Assembly: GCA_905215345.1 (NCBI GenBank)
Contig: CAJMPR010000001.1
Location: 372,001 to 436,000, forward strand
Origin: an uncultured bacterium
GTDB lineage: Bacteria > Bacteroidota > Bacteroidia > Bacteroidales > Bacteroidaceae
Length of the DNA stretch: 64,000 bases
Direction: 5' to 3'
Shown here one piece after another: positions 9,736 through 18,707 of the stretch. The notes under the pieces are model-generated. The model ran no database searches and had not been told where the DNA came from. It worked only from the letters and a program-made list of their open reading frames with translations. The position numbers and the translations under genes are program-made. Within the stretch, counting starts at the first letter, position 1. Each line of letters begins with the position of its first letter.

Positions 9736-9794
9736 CGATAAAAACAAAAGTTCCGGCGATATTCAGAATATCACCGGAACTTTTGTTTTTATCG
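9736..9794 (-). terminator. Strong bidirectional terminator hairpin after oadB
   Basis: An almost perfect stem starts CGATAAAAACAAAAGTTCCGG and ends in its reverse complement, with a small loop around 9767. The A-rich left side and T-rich right side make it suitable for terminating transcription from both strands. It directly follows the stop of the beta subunit gene. Confidence 0.85.
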
Positions 9795-9804
9795 TTATCC
9801 CTGT

Positions 9805-11040
9805 TTATCCCAGGAACGAAATCAGTACACCTGCCGCAACAGCCGAGCCGATAACGCCGGATATATTACTTGACATACAATAGTTCAATACATGGTTCTT
9901 CGGATCGTACTTCGTTGCAATGTCATTGCACACACGGCTTGCCATAGGCACAGCACTCAATCCGGTAGCACCGATCAGCGGATTAATCTTCTTCTTGGAG
10001 AACAGGTTGAACAACTTCACAAAGAAGATACCTCCGGTAATGGAAAGAGCAAATGCCAGGAAACCACCAACCACAATGCCGATAGTAGTCCAATTAAGGA
10101 ACGCCTCACTTGTCATAGTAGCACCCACACTCAGTCCCAAGAAGATTGTTGCCGCATTCATAATACTGTTAGCAGCCGCATCAAACAAACGGCTGGTATC
10201 GGAACCAATTTCCTTAATCAAGTTACCAAACATCAACATACCAATCAGAGGTACAGCCGTAGGTACGAACAGCGCTACAACCGTAGTGACCGCTATCGGG
10301 AAGATAATCTTCAACACGCGCAGATTCTTTATCTCCGTCTTCGACGGATAAAGTTTCTCCTGCTCTTTCATATTAATCATCAATTCCTTCTTGGTACAGA
10401 ATAACTTCACTACCAACGGAATAATCACCGGTACCAACGCCATGTATGAATAAGCTGCAATAGCAATCGGGCCCAACAGATGTGGGGCCAACTTAATGGT
10501 CGTAAAGATAGCCGTCGGACCATCGGCACCACCGATAATACCCAATGCACCGGCCTCTTGCGGAGTAAATCCTATCAATACGGCGCACAACAATACCGTA
10601 AAGATACCCAACTGCGCAGCCGCACCGAATATGGAGAGGCGCAAGTTACGGAGCATCGGACCGAAGTCTGTCAACGCACCTACCCCCATAAAGATAATAG
10701 GCGGCAAGAATCCCGTTTTAATCAACATATAGTATATGAAGTTCATCAGTCCCAGGTCGTGTGCAATCTCATGCAACGGCATGTCCCAGATGTTCTTCAA
10801 CACCCCGTTCACCATTACCATACCGTTTTCATCTGCCTGAATGACACCCATATCGCCACCGGGGAAGTTAGCTATGAGCACACCGAAAGCGATGGGCACC
10901 AGCAACAACGGTTCGTAGTGTTTCTTGATGCCTAAATAAAGCAGAATGAAAGCAATGGCATACATCACGAGGAACGACGGATCAGCAATAATATTGCTGA
11001 ACGCCGTCATATCATAAAGTCTTGCAAATATATCTTCCAT
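9805..11040 (-). CDS. oadB: Na+-translocating decarboxylase beta subunit
   Basis: Integral inner-membrane subunit that removes the carboxyl group from carboxybiotin and couples this to Na+ export. The 411-residue protein is almost entirely hydrophobic, with many helices. It has the family's conserved stretches, including GGADGPTAIFTTIKLAPHLL and the C-terminal region GLSAVPMASRVCNDIATKYD, then MSSNISGVIGSAVAAG. Its ATG overlaps the stop of the alpha subunit gene (TAATG), which indicates translational coupling. Gene order on the minus strand is gamma, alpha, beta. Homologues pair with oxaloacetate, methylmalonyl-CoA or glutaconyl-CoA decarboxylases; here the PC-type alpha subunit points to a 2-oxo acid substrate. 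Confidence 0.9.
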   Translation of the reverse strand: MEDIFARLYDMTAFSNIIADPSFLVMYAIAFILLYLGIKKHYEPLLLVPIAFGVLIANFPGGDMGVIQADENGMVMVNGVLKNIWDMPLHEIAHDLGLMNFIYYMLIKTGFLPPIIFMGVGALTDFGPMLRNLRLSIFGAAAQLGIFTVLLCAVLIGFTPQEAGALGIIGGADGPTAIFTTIKLAPHLLGPIAIAAYSYMALVPVIIPLVVKLFCTKKELMINMKEQEKLYPSKTEIKNLRVLKIIFPIAVTTVVALFVPTAVPLIGMLMFGNLIKEIGSDTSRLFDAAANSIMNAATIFLGLSVGATMTSEAFLNWTTIGIVVGGFLAFALSITGGIFFVKLFNLFSKKKINPLIGATGLSAVPMASRVCNDIATKYDPKNHVLNYCMSSNISGVIGSAVAAGVLISFLG

Positions 11041-12875
11041 TATCCAATTTTCATTAATACATCATCTTCAGAAACAGAATCACCCGGATTAACGCAAATA
11101 GCAGTGACCGTTCCGCCAAAATCGGCACGGATAGCATTATACGTCTTCATGGCTTCAATATAGCAAAGGAGGTCTCCCTTCTGCACCTTGTCACCCACCT
11201 TCAACGGAGCTTCCTGCGCATTCTTGGTCAGGAAGAACTTGCCTTCAAGGGGGGCAGGTACATCTTGTCCCTCTCCTACGGGTGCAGTCACCTTAGCAGT
11301 AGCATCGGCAGGCAGGTCAATATCGCCATAAGCCACCGTCACGCGGTAAGCCTGACCGTCCACCTGCACGGTAAGCGTTTTGGGCTTACTATCATCTTCG
11401 GGAGATTTGTCACGCTCTTTGCGTTTCTTTTCAACGTCTTCAAGGAAGTCTTCTTTTGCCTTACCACTCTTGTAAGCCTCGTACTGGGCCGGATGCATGG
11501 CATATTCAAAAAGTTCTTCGTCATCTTCACCAAGTTCCCACTTATTCTCTTTCATCAGCTTGCGATATTTATCCAGTGAATCCGGATAATTATCTTGCGG
11601 GTTACCGTTAAAGAACTTACGTCCTTCACGTTCAGCCTTTTCAATAATTTCAGGAGCCAATTCACCCGGTAACTTACCGGCCTTTCCAAGCAGCATATCC
11701 CAGATGTCGTCCGCAATCATGCCCCAACGCTCCTTACCTTTCTCCATAGCGATAACATTCATCATGGAAAGGTTTTTTACGTATTGGCTGAAAGGCGTTA
11801 CCAACGGAGGATAACCCACACGCGGCCATACATAAGCCACTTCATTGAACAGCTTGATAAGCAACTGATCCTGCGTCATAAACGGCAGGTTACGTTTCGC
11901 CTTGTATTTATTGATAGATTCCAGATTGGATTCCAAATCCGCCATCAAGCTACCCATCATACCACCGGGTAGTCCGGGTCCTATCAGCAAAGAGTTCATC
12001 AAACGGTTCTTCGGGCTGATGTACAAGCCGAGGAAATCATCCATGAACTCCTGAATGAGGGCACGCACCTTCATATAAGCCTCCATGTTGACTTCGGGAA
12101 CCTGGAATCCGGCATCCTTCAACATAGCTTGTACACTGAGCAAATCGGCATGTCCCGTACCCCAGGACAGCGGTTCCATACCCACGTCGATATAGTCGCA
12201 ACCTGCCTCACATACTTCAAGAATACTTGCCATATTGAAACCGGGACCTGCGTGACTATGGTATTGAATCGGAATCTCCGGATGAGCCGCCTTGATATTA
12301 GCTACAATCTTACCCAGTGAAACCGGACGTCCGATACCGGCCATATCTTTAATGCAAATTTCATCGGCACCCAGCTTAATAAGCTGCAATGCCATATCCG
12401 TATAATACTCTACCGTATGGATAGGAGAATGGGTGATACAGAGCGAGCATTGGGAAATCATTCCCGCTTCCTTTGCATAAGTGATAGACGGGGCGATATT
12501 ACGGACATCGTTCAATCCACAAAAAGTACGGGTAATATCCGTTCCCTGCGCTTTCTTTACTTTATAAAACAATTTACGTACATCAGCGGGTACAGGGCTC
12601 ATGCGGAGTCCGTTCAATGCGCGATCCAGCATATGAGTCTGGATACCGGCTTCATGGAAAGGCTTCGTCCATTCACGTACAGCTTTATTCGGATTCTCCC
12701 CAAACAAAAGATTTACCTGTTCAAAACCACCGCCATTCGTTTCTACACGGGCAAAACATCCCATTTCAATAATGGCAGGAGCAACTTTAACCAACTGGTC
12801 TACACGAGGGACATATTTTCCGGCACTTTGCCACATATCCCTGAACACCAAGCTGAACTTGATTTCTTTTTTCAT
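11040..12875 (-). CDS. oadA: Decarboxylase alpha subunit (carboxyltransferase plus biotin carrier), oxaloacetate decarboxylase-like
   Basis: Cytoplasmic subunit that transfers a carboxyl group from its substrate to biotin. Residues about 1-290 form a pyruvate-carboxylase-type carboxyltransferase barrel, followed by the conserved PYC/OADA region (about 300-460). A charged linker (about 495-520) leads to a biotinyl domain whose EAMKT motif places the biotin lysine at Lys577, 35 residues from the end, as expected. Metal and active-site elements visible are RD near the N-terminus, KDMAG and HSHAG. The usual RDAHQS motif reads RDMWQS and the usual GGATFD region reads NGGGFEQ, so this is a divergent member and oxaloacetate as substrate is probable, not proven. 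It starts 39 bases after the gamma gene. Confidence 0.82.
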   Translation of the reverse strand: MKKEIKFSLVFRDMWQSAGKYVPRVDQLVKVAPAIIEMGCFARVETNGGGFEQVNLLFGENPNKAVREWTKPFHEAGIQTHMLDRALNGLRMSPVPADVRKLFYKVKKAQGTDITRTFCGLNDVRNIAPSITYAKEAGMISQCSLCITHSPIHTVEYYTDMALQLIKLGADEICIKDMAGIGRPVSLGKIVANIKAAHPEIPIQYHSHAGPGFNMASILEVCEAGCDYIDVGMEPLSWGTGHADLLSVQAMLKDAGFQVPEVNMEAYMKVRALIQEFMDDFLGLYISPKNRLMNSLLIGPGLPGGMMGSLMADLESNLESINKYKAKRNLPFMTQDQLLIKLFNEVAYVWPRVGYPPLVTPFSQYVKNLSMMNVIAMEKGKERWGMIADDIWDMLLGKAGKLPGELAPEIIEKAEREGRKFFNGNPQDNYPDSLDKYRKLMKENKWELGEDDEELFEYAMHPAQYEAYKSGKAKEDFLEDVEKKRKERDKSPEDDSKPKTLTVQVDGQAYRVTVAYGDIDLPADATAKVTAPVGEGQDVPAPLEGKFFLTKNAQEAPLKVGDKVQKGDLLCYIEAMKTYNAIRADFGGTVTAICVNPGDSVSEDDVLMKIG

Positions 12876-12914
12876 ACTAAATTATTCGGTGTGTTTTTAT
12901 ATAAGATTATTATT

Positions 12915-13172
12915 TCAGATTTTCTCTACTTTTGATACTTTACCCTTACCCTGTGTCACCACTGTAACAGCAGCGTTAATAGCCGCTAAAATATTGCCGG
13001 GAATAGTTGCGGGATTATTTGCAGCAGGTTTGGCAGGTGCTACCTCTTCAGGAGCATATTTATTCACAAGTGCAATTAAGCCCTTTCCTAAGTAAATAAC
13101 AATCAGCAGGATAGCAAAGACTGTAGCCATACCTACTACCATCAGCAGAAGCGCTGTATTCAAGTTTTCCAT
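12915..13172 (-). CDS. oadG: Decarboxylase gamma subunit, small membrane protein
   Basis: Small membrane subunit that holds the alpha and beta subunits together. Its 85 residues begin with one transmembrane helix (LLMVVGMATVFAILLIVIY), then a YLGKGLIALVNKY stretch typical of OadG. A Pro/Ala-rich flexible linker (EEVAPAKPAANNPATIPG) and a short C-terminal segment ending KGKVSKVEKI follow. It is the first gene of the gamma-alpha-beta operon. The 256-base gap upstream (13173-13428) is shared with the divergent kinase gene; no consensus TAnnTTTG was found on this strand. Confidence 0.85.
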   Translation of the reverse strand: MENLNTALLLMVVGMATVFAILLIVIYLGKGLIALVNKYAPEEVAPAKPAANNPATIPGNILAAINAAVTVVTQGKGKVSKVEKI

Positions 13173-13396
13173 ATTATAATATATTAGTTGTTCGGTCTGT
13201 TTTATAGAAAATTGTTCGAAATTAGCGATTATCCGTTAAAGCATTGCAGAAATGAAACATAAATTTTACTAAATCAACATAATGATAGTATAAAGAAACA
13301 TACAGTTTTATTTGTGTAATATGGTAAATAACAAATCCTGTTATGCAATATTTATAAATTGTGACTAAAAAGAACATTCTTTCAATTAAAAAAGTG

Positions 13397-13404
13397 TAGA
13401 TTTG
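13397..13404 (+). promoter_or_regulatory. -7 element (TAGATTTG) for the sensor kinase gene
   Basis: TAGATTTG fits TAnnTTTG and lies 25 bases before the ATG at 13429, giving a very short leader. No clear -33 TTTG at the standard spacing. Confidence 0.5.
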
Positions 13405-13428
13405 CAATATCTATAAATATGACACAAT

Positions 13429-15429
13429 ATGAGATACATATTAGCGACAATACTTTTATTCGCCAGCACAATAATAGTTGCCACTAACACCACTCAGGCA
13501 ACGGATAGCCTTTTATCCCTGCTAAAGACCAGTCATTCACCCAAACAAAGGATCCACATTTACAGAAATTTAGCTGATATTTCTTTAGATAAACCTGAAT
13601 TTAAGGAATATCTCCTGAAGACCTATCATGAAGCATCGAACATCAACGACAAAAAAAGTATGTTGGATGCACTTAATGATATTATAATTGATGAAATCAA
13701 TTTTGAGCGTAAAGATTCTGTCACAAAATATATCGGATACCTAAAGCAGGTCGCCTCTCCTAAAGAATTGGATTATTTGTTACCTTTATATCGTATGCGC
13801 CTTTTTGATTCATTGTGTTATTCGGAGAAAAGGAAAGAGACTATTAAGGAGGAATTGAGTCATATGAATTCAAAAACAAATGAAACGGATAATATCTATA
13901 CCAATATAACTTCCGCTCATACCCTCGGCTCCAGTCTCTATTTCGACGGTCAGTTCAAAAAGGCATTGCCTTATCTGGAAAAAGCCATGAAATTAGCGGA
14001 AACGCTTCCGGAAGAGGAAAAATACACTTATGTGAAATCCATTTCCTGGAGGTTAGCCCTTACGTATGGACAAGCCAGTCAAAACAAAAAAGCAATCTCC
14101 ATCATAGAACGCCTGATTCATTTGATGGAACAAAATTATAAAACAGAGTATCAAGAACGTCCTTTCTATAAAATAGAATTATATCTACTGCAATATTATT
14201 CTTTTATTATATCGAACATACAACACTTAACGGCAAAACAAGAACAATATTATTGGAATAGAATTCAGGAGATAGGTAAAACACTGGTCACTGATTTCGA
14301 CAAATACAATTATTACTTAAGTATCAATAATTACTATTGCAATAATAGTACAAAGAAAGATTTACCCAAAGCAATAGCTGCTAATGACTCTTTAATCAAA
14401 TATGCAAGAACTTTGGCACCGCAAAATCTTCCGCATCTTTATATTGTAAATGCCAAACTATATGAACAAATGAATGATCTCGGAAATGCGTTACGATATT
14501 TGAAGATTTCATCCAAGATTAAGGACTCATTAAGTTCTGAAACCGCCCACAAGCAACTCAACGAACTACAAGTTAAGTACAATCTCAATGCCCTCAATAA
14601 TGAGAAAACAATACTGCAGATGAGGAACAAACAATATTTGGTAGTTTCCCTCTCTATCTTATTAATTATCTTGATTTCTATCTGTACCTATCTTTATTTC
14701 TCCTGGAAAAAGGAAAAAAAGATGAAGACAGAACTGAAAGCCCTGCATAACAAAGCACAGGAAAGTGAAAAAATGAAGCAGGAATTTATCAATTCAATCT
14801 GTCATGAAATACGTACTCCGCTCAACTCTATCGTAGGATTTTCAGACTTGATTGTCAATGAAGAAATAGATGCAGAAGTACGGCGGGAGTTTCCTGCCGA
14901 AATACAAAAAAGTACTACGCAACTCACGGCCCTTATCAGCAGTATGCTGGAAGTAGCCAACCTGGATGTTTCCGAAGAAAAGTTACCCTGTGAGATTACA
15001 AGTTTAAGAGATATCTGTATGCATGCCATGGAGCAAATCACAAGAAAAACCGATATAAAATACAGGCTTGAAATTATGGAGGATGACTTATATATCAAGA
15101 CCAATGTACCTTATCTGACTCAAGTTATTGAACATTTACTCAGTAATGCAAACAAGTTCACAAAGCAAGGAAGTATAGTCTTAGGCTACAAATTAAACGA
15201 AACAAAAGATAAAGTTAACATATATGTTGAAGATACCGGTTGCGGAATTCCTGAAGATATGCACGAGGAGGTTTTTGGCCGTTTCTTCAAACTTGATACT
15301 TTTGTTCCCGGCAATGGATTAGGTTTATACCTTTGCCGTCTCATTACGAAACGGCTTGGGGGAGAAATAAAGATAGATGCCCAATATAAAGAGGGGACAA
15401 GAATGACGGTTACTTTACCTGTCGATTAA
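13429..15429 (+). CDS. Sensor histidine kinase with periplasmic TPR domain
   Basis: Membrane sensor kinase of 666 residues. After an N-terminal signal (MRYILATILLFASTIIVAT), residues about 25-395 are helical TPR-like repeats (for example LGSSLYFDGQFKKALPYLEKAMKL), predicted to be periplasmic. One transmembrane helix follows near residues 403-425. The HisKA motif SICHEIRTPLNSIVGF has phospho-acceptor His459, and the HATPase domain shows the N, G1 and G2 boxes (LLSNANKF, DTGCGIPE, GNGLGLYL). There is no receiver or DNA-binding domain and no response-regulator gene next to it, so it is an orphan kinase. It resembles the kinase at 44417-46366. Downstream lies a terminator at 15464. Signal and output partner are unknown. 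Confidence 0.88.
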   Translation: MRYILATILLFASTIIVATNTTQATDSLLSLLKTSHSPKQRIHIYRNLADISLDKPEFKEYLLKTYHEASNINDKKSMLDALNDIIIDEINFERKDSVTKYIGYLKQVASPKELDYLLPLYRMRLFDSLCYSEKRKETIKEELSHMNSKTNETDNIYTNITSAHTLGSSLYFDGQFKKALPYLEKAMKLAETLPEEEKYTYVKSISWRLALTYGQASQNKKAISIIERLIHLMEQNYKTEYQERPFYKIELYLLQYYSFIISNIQHLTAKQEQYYWNRIQEIGKTLVTDFDKYNYYLSINNYYCNNSTKKDLPKAIAANDSLIKYARTLAPQNLPHLYIVNAKLYEQMNDLGNALRYLKISSKIKDSLSSETAHKQLNELQVKYNLNALNNEKTILQMRNKQYLVVSLSILLIILISICTYLYFSWKKEKKMKTELKALHNKAQESEKMKQEFINSICHEIRTPLNSIVGFSDLIVNEEIDAEVRREFPAEIQKSTTQLTALISSMLEVANLDVSEEKLPCEITSLRDICMHAMEQITRKTDIKYRLEIMEDDLYIKTNVPYLTQVIEHLLSNANKFTKQGSIVLGYKLNETKDKVNIYVEDTGCGIPEDMHEEVFGRFFKLDTFVPGNGLGLYLCRLITKRLGGEIKIDAQYKEGTRMTVTLPVD

Positions 15430-15463
15430 GAATAATCTACATCCATCATATTTATAATAAAAA

Positions 15464-15505
15464 ATTCCCGTACTATCCTCAAGACTGCACGGGAATCTTT
15501 TTATT
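15464..15505 (+). terminator. Intrinsic terminator after the sensor kinase
   Basis: The stem ATTCCCGT/ACGGGAAT (15464-15471 and 15489-15496) is followed by CTTTTTATTT, a normal intrinsic terminator 35 bases after the stop codon. Confidence 0.8.
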
Positions 15506-15551
15506 TAGACTGTACTCAATTATCGAGTAATTGAAAAATGCAAAGGAATGG

Positions 15552-15872
15552 TTATCCCAATGGATTTTCTTCCTGACCTTCACTGGAACCGCTACCACTG
15601 CCACCGTTACCGGAATCACCGCCTTGATTGGTATTGGTAGCCTTGCCCCATTCTTCCCAGGAAATATTGGTATTCACCATGCTACGAGTTGTTACTTGAT
15701 TGCCACTATTACGTCCCACTTCCGGGAGGAAACGCACACGAACTCCATTAATCTGCGAAGCGCTACCCTCCGCAGCCGTTGCTACTCCTTTTTTACTGGA
15801 AGTAGCGGTATAATAAAAGGTACCTATACCGTCTATTTTCACAGTACGTCCATTTCCCATATAGTTACTCAA
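15552..15872 (-). pseudogene. HU-family DNA-binding protein, N-terminally decayed
   Basis: The 106-residue frame from a non-ATG codon matches only the C-terminal half of a Bacteroidales HU-like DNA-binding protein. It has the arm and body pattern (NYMGNGRTVKIDGIGTFYYT and GVRVRFLPE), then a Gly/Ser/Glu-rich tail ending EENPLG. Immediately upstream in the same frame are stop codons at 15879-15881 and 15906-15908, with recognisable HU-helix-like residues between and after them (TCGILNL, stop, QLLSNYM). An in-frame ATG lies at 15936-15938. The roughly 50 N-terminal residues expected for the family are missing. I therefore read it as a disrupted gene, unless translation restarts at the TTG at 15872 or an internal ATG. 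Confidence 0.65.
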
Positions 15873-15968
15873 TAACTGTTACAGATTGAGGATACCACAA
15901 GTTATTTACTTTCTTTTGAATTCTTTTAAAAATTTCATTGGTTTATACTTTGCATAATGAGATAAAAA

Positions 15969-16034
15969 ACACGGATTATACGAGTTTGGCAGCTCAGCTA
16001 AAATAAGAGCCGCGCACATTCGTATAATCCGTGT
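15969..16034. repeat. Perfect 15-bp inverted repeat between prfC and the HU remnant
   Basis: ACACGGATTATACGA at 15969-15983 is repeated as its exact reverse complement at 16020-16034, enclosing 36 bases. It lies just downstream of the prfC stop and could act as a terminator or RNA-stabilising stem for the minus-strand operon. The A-rich stretch at 15963-15968 would be the U-run on the minus-strand transcript. Confidence 0.65.
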
Positions 16035-16067
16035 CTCAAAAATAGTTATTCTTCCGCTACTACGGAA

Positions 16068-17636
16068 TCAAAATTCGCTTGTAAAGTGAAACTTAATGTT
16101 TTTGAAGTCCATTTGCGCCATTTGCAGCACATATCCGCTATCCGCCAGGAATACATCCCTGCCCTCACGGTCTTTCGCCATGTACTGATATTTGCGTTTC
16201 TTAAAGGCTTCCAGTTCTTCGAGGTCGTCACTTTCAATCCAGCATGCTTTGTACAGGCTGAGTGGTTCCCAACGGCATTTCGCAGTGTACTCATTTTCCA
16301 GACGATACTGAATGACTTCGAACTGCAACTGTCCTACCGTACCGATAATTTTACGTCCATTGAACTGGTTGACAAACAACTGCGCCACACCTTCGTCCAT
16401 CAACTGGTCAACGCCTTTGGCAAGTTGTTTCTGCTTCATAGGGTCGGCATTCTCAATATATTTAAACATCTCGGGCGAGAAACTCGGCAGACCACGGAAA
16501 TGGAGCATTTCACCTTCGGTCAATGTGTCTCCAATCTTGAAAGTACCGTTATCGGGCAAACCGATAATATCGCCCGCCCATGCTTCGTCGATAGTGGTCT
16601 TACGCTGCGCCATAAACTGAGTGGGCGACGAGAAGCGCACGGTCTTACCATGACGGACATGCAGATAAGGAGCGTTACGGGTAAACTTACCGGAACATAT
16701 CTTGCAGAATGCGATACAAGAACGGTGATTCGGGTCGATATTGGCGGTAATCTTGAAAATAAAACCGGTAAACTTGGATTCTTCCGGTTCTACTTCACGC
16801 TCTTCCGCCTTTACGGGACGCGGACTGGGAGCTATCTCTACGAAACAGTCCAGAAGTTCCTGCACACCGAAGTTGTTCAGTGCCGAGCCAAAGAATACGG
16901 GGGCCAATTCGCCTTTCAGGTATTCCCCTTTATCAAATTCCGGGTAAACACCGTCTATCAGTTCCAGTTCGCCACGCAGTTTATCTGCCAGTGTGGTGCC
17001 TATCTGCTTATCCAGTTCTTCGGTATGGATGTCAACCTCTACCTTCTCGGTCACAATCTGTTTGGAAGGTTGAAAGAGGTTCAAATTGTGTTCATAGATA
17101 TTATAAACTCCTTTGAAACGGACACCGCTCTCAATAGGCCATGTCAACGGACGGACATGTATGGAAAGCTCTTCTTCCAACTCATCCAACAGGTCAAACG
17201 GGTCTTTGGCTTCACGGTCCATCTTGTTGACAAAGATAATAACGGGTGTATTACGCATACGGCATACTTCCATCAACTTACGTGTCTGGGTTTCCACACC
17301 CTTCGCACCATCCACTACGATGATAACGCTGTCTACTGCTGTCAGCGTACGGTAGGTATCTTCGGCAAAGTCCTGGTGACCCGGAGTATCAAGGATATTA
17401 ATCTTATAATCCTGATAATCAAACTCCATCACAGAAGTGGTAACAGAGATACCACGCTGCTTTTCAATATCCATCCAGTCCGACGTTGCCGTCTTCTTTA
17501 TCTTATTACTCTTTACGGCACCCGCTACCTGTATCTGACCTCCGAAAAGCAACAGCTTCTCCGTCAGTGATGTCTTACCGGCATCTGGGTGTGCGATGAT
17601 CGCAAAGGTTCGTCTTCTTTCTATTTCAGCATTCAT
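16068..17636 (-). CDS. prfC: Peptide chain release factor 3
   Basis: Translational GTPase that recycles release factors RF1/RF2 from the ribosome. The 522-residue protein has all G motifs: AHPDAGKTSL (P-loop Lys21), RGISVTTS, DTPGHQDF and NKMD. Domain II and the RF3 C-terminal domain (GTVGQLQFEVIQYRLENEY) follow. Length and motif spacing are typical. It is the last gene of a minus-strand operon, starting 3 bases after the stop of the small membrane-protein gene. No long antisense gene is real here, although an open frame exists on the other strand. Confidence 0.95.
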   Translation of the reverse strand: MNAEIERRRTFAIIAHPDAGKTSLTEKLLLFGGQIQVAGAVKSNKIKKTATSDWMDIEKQRGISVTTSVMEFDYQDYKINILDTPGHQDFAEDTYRTLTAVDSVIIVVDGAKGVETQTRKLMEVCRMRNTPVIIFVNKMDREAKDPFDLLDELEEELSIHVRPLTWPIESGVRFKGVYNIYEHNLNLFQPSKQIVTEKVEVDIHTEELDKQIGTTLADKLRGELELIDGVYPEFDKGEYLKGELAPVFFGSALNNFGVQELLDCFVEIAPSPRPVKAEEREVEPEESKFTGFIFKITANIDPNHRSCIAFCKICSGKFTRNAPYLHVRHGKTVRFSSPTQFMAQRKTTIDEAWAGDIIGLPDNGTFKIGDTLTEGEMLHFRGLPSFSPEMFKYIENADPMKQKQLAKGVDQLMDEGVAQLFVNQFNGRKIIGTVGQLQFEVIQYRLENEYTAKCRWEPLSLYKACWIESDDLEELEAFKKRKYQYMAKDREGRDVFLADSGYVLQMAQMDFKNIKFHFTSEF

Positions 17637-17639
17637 ATC

Positions 17640-17813
17640 TTACTTTTTATCTTTTTCTTTATTCAATCTCATATTGATGAGAACTGCCAAAGTAGCTCCC
17701 AGCCCTATACCTGCTCCCAAATAATCAAAGATTATTCCCAATGCAGTGCCCAAAGCGACACAAACTGCAAAAGAAGCAATATCTTCATCACGAACTACAG
17801 ACCTTTGATACAC
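17640..17813 (-). CDS. Small glycine-rich membrane protein between rfbD and prfC (57 aa)
   Basis: A short frame starting at a GTG inside the 3' end of rfbD (19-base overlap) and stopping 3 bases before the prfC ATG. From about residue 11 it has an acidic start (RDEDIASFAV). Two closely spaced hydrophobic segments follow, with glycine-zipper spacing (ALGTALGIIFDYLGAGIGLG, then ATLAVLINM), and a basic tail NKEKDKK. The composition is that of a real small membrane protein, not of shadow translation, and it fills the gap between two housekeeping genes exactly. Function unknown. The exact start is uncertain, because no ATG is available in frame before the hydrophobic part. Confidence 0.55.
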   Translation of the reverse strand: MYQRSVVRDEDIASFAVCVALGTALGIIFDYLGAGIGLGATLAVLINMRLNKEKDKK

Positions 17814-18643
17814 TCTACCAAACTGTCTTCCCAGTAGGGGATTTCAATATCATACGTCTCCTTTATTTTTGTCTTATCAAGTATAGAGTAGTTGGGACGT
17901 GGAGCTTTAGCAGGATATTCATAGGTATGCAGCGGCTTCACCTTGCAAGTGGTGATGCCTGCAATGCGGTGAATAGCTTTCGTAAAGTCGTACCACGAAC
18001 AAACACCCTCATTACTGAAGTGATAAATGCCCGGCACTATACCTTTATTTATAGCAGCAAAGATGGCACGACCCAAGTCGCGCGCATAGGTCGGCGTACC
18101 TATCTGGTCGAATATCACCCCAAGCGCTTCACGCTCTTTGCCCAAGCGAATCATTGTTTTCACATAGTTATTGCCGAAAGTAGAATACAGCCATGCTGTA
18201 CGAATCACCATTGCACGGCTACAGTGTTTCATCACCGCTTGCTCCCCTGCCAACTTCGTAGAGCCATAAACAGAGTTAGGGCATGAAGCAACTTCTTCGG
18301 TATAAGGGATGTGTGCCGTTCCGTCGAACACGTAGTCCGTAGACACCTGCACCATCGCAGCACCGCAAGCCTCAGCCGCAGCAGCCAGATAACCGGGGGC
18401 TATATGATTCAGTTTATCGCAAAATTCAGGGTCGTCTTCCGCCTTGTCTACGGCAGTATAGGCAGCGCAATTCACAATTACGTCTACCCTATTATCGACT
18501 ACAAATGCACGAACAGCTTGCTCGTCGCAAATATCCAGTTCCTGTACATCTGTAAAAAAGTAGGTGTGCTGTTGATTTTCTGCGGAAAGCACCCGCATTT
18601 CATTACCAAGTTGTCCGTTGGCTCCGGTGACTAAGATATTCAT
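17795..18643 (-). CDS. rfbD: dTDP-4-dehydrorhamnose reductase
   Basis: Short-chain dehydrogenase-type enzyme of the dTDP-L-rhamnose pathway, reducing dTDP-4-keto-rhamnose with NAD(P)H. It has the N-terminal Rossmann motif TGANGQLG (residues 6-13), the STDYVFDG motif near residue 101, and the catalytic pair Tyr126 and Lys130 in VYGSTKLAGE. Its 282 residues are full length. The other rml genes are not adjacent, which is common in Bacteroides. It is the third gene of the LysE-DUF4924-rfbD-small ORF-prfC operon, 64 bases after the DUF4924 gene. Confidence 0.93.
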   Translation of the reverse strand: MNILVTGANGQLGNEMRVLSAENQQHTYFFTDVQELDICDEQAVRAFVVDNRVDVIVNCAAYTAVDKAEDDPEFCDKLNHIAPGYLAAAAEACGAAMVQVSTDYVFDGTAHIPYTEEVASCPNSVYGSTKLAGEQAVMKHCSRAMVIRTAWLYSTFGNNYVKTMIRLGKEREALGVIFDQIGTPTYARDLGRAIFAAINKGIVPGIYHFSNEGVCSWYDFTKAIHRIAGITTCKVKPLHTYEYPAKAPRPNYSILDKTKIKETYDIEIPYWEDSLVECIKGL

Positions 18644-18707
18644 GTTTTTATTACGATTGAACGATTTACTATTTACGGTTGAAGCGTGTTTAAGTGTGAG
18701 CTATGGC

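Noticed and set aside
16086..17570. 494-residue open frame antisense to prfC
   Set aside because: The opposite strand encodes a complete RF3 with all GTPase motifs; the antisense translation has no recognisable domain and an unusual His/Gln/Phe-rich composition.
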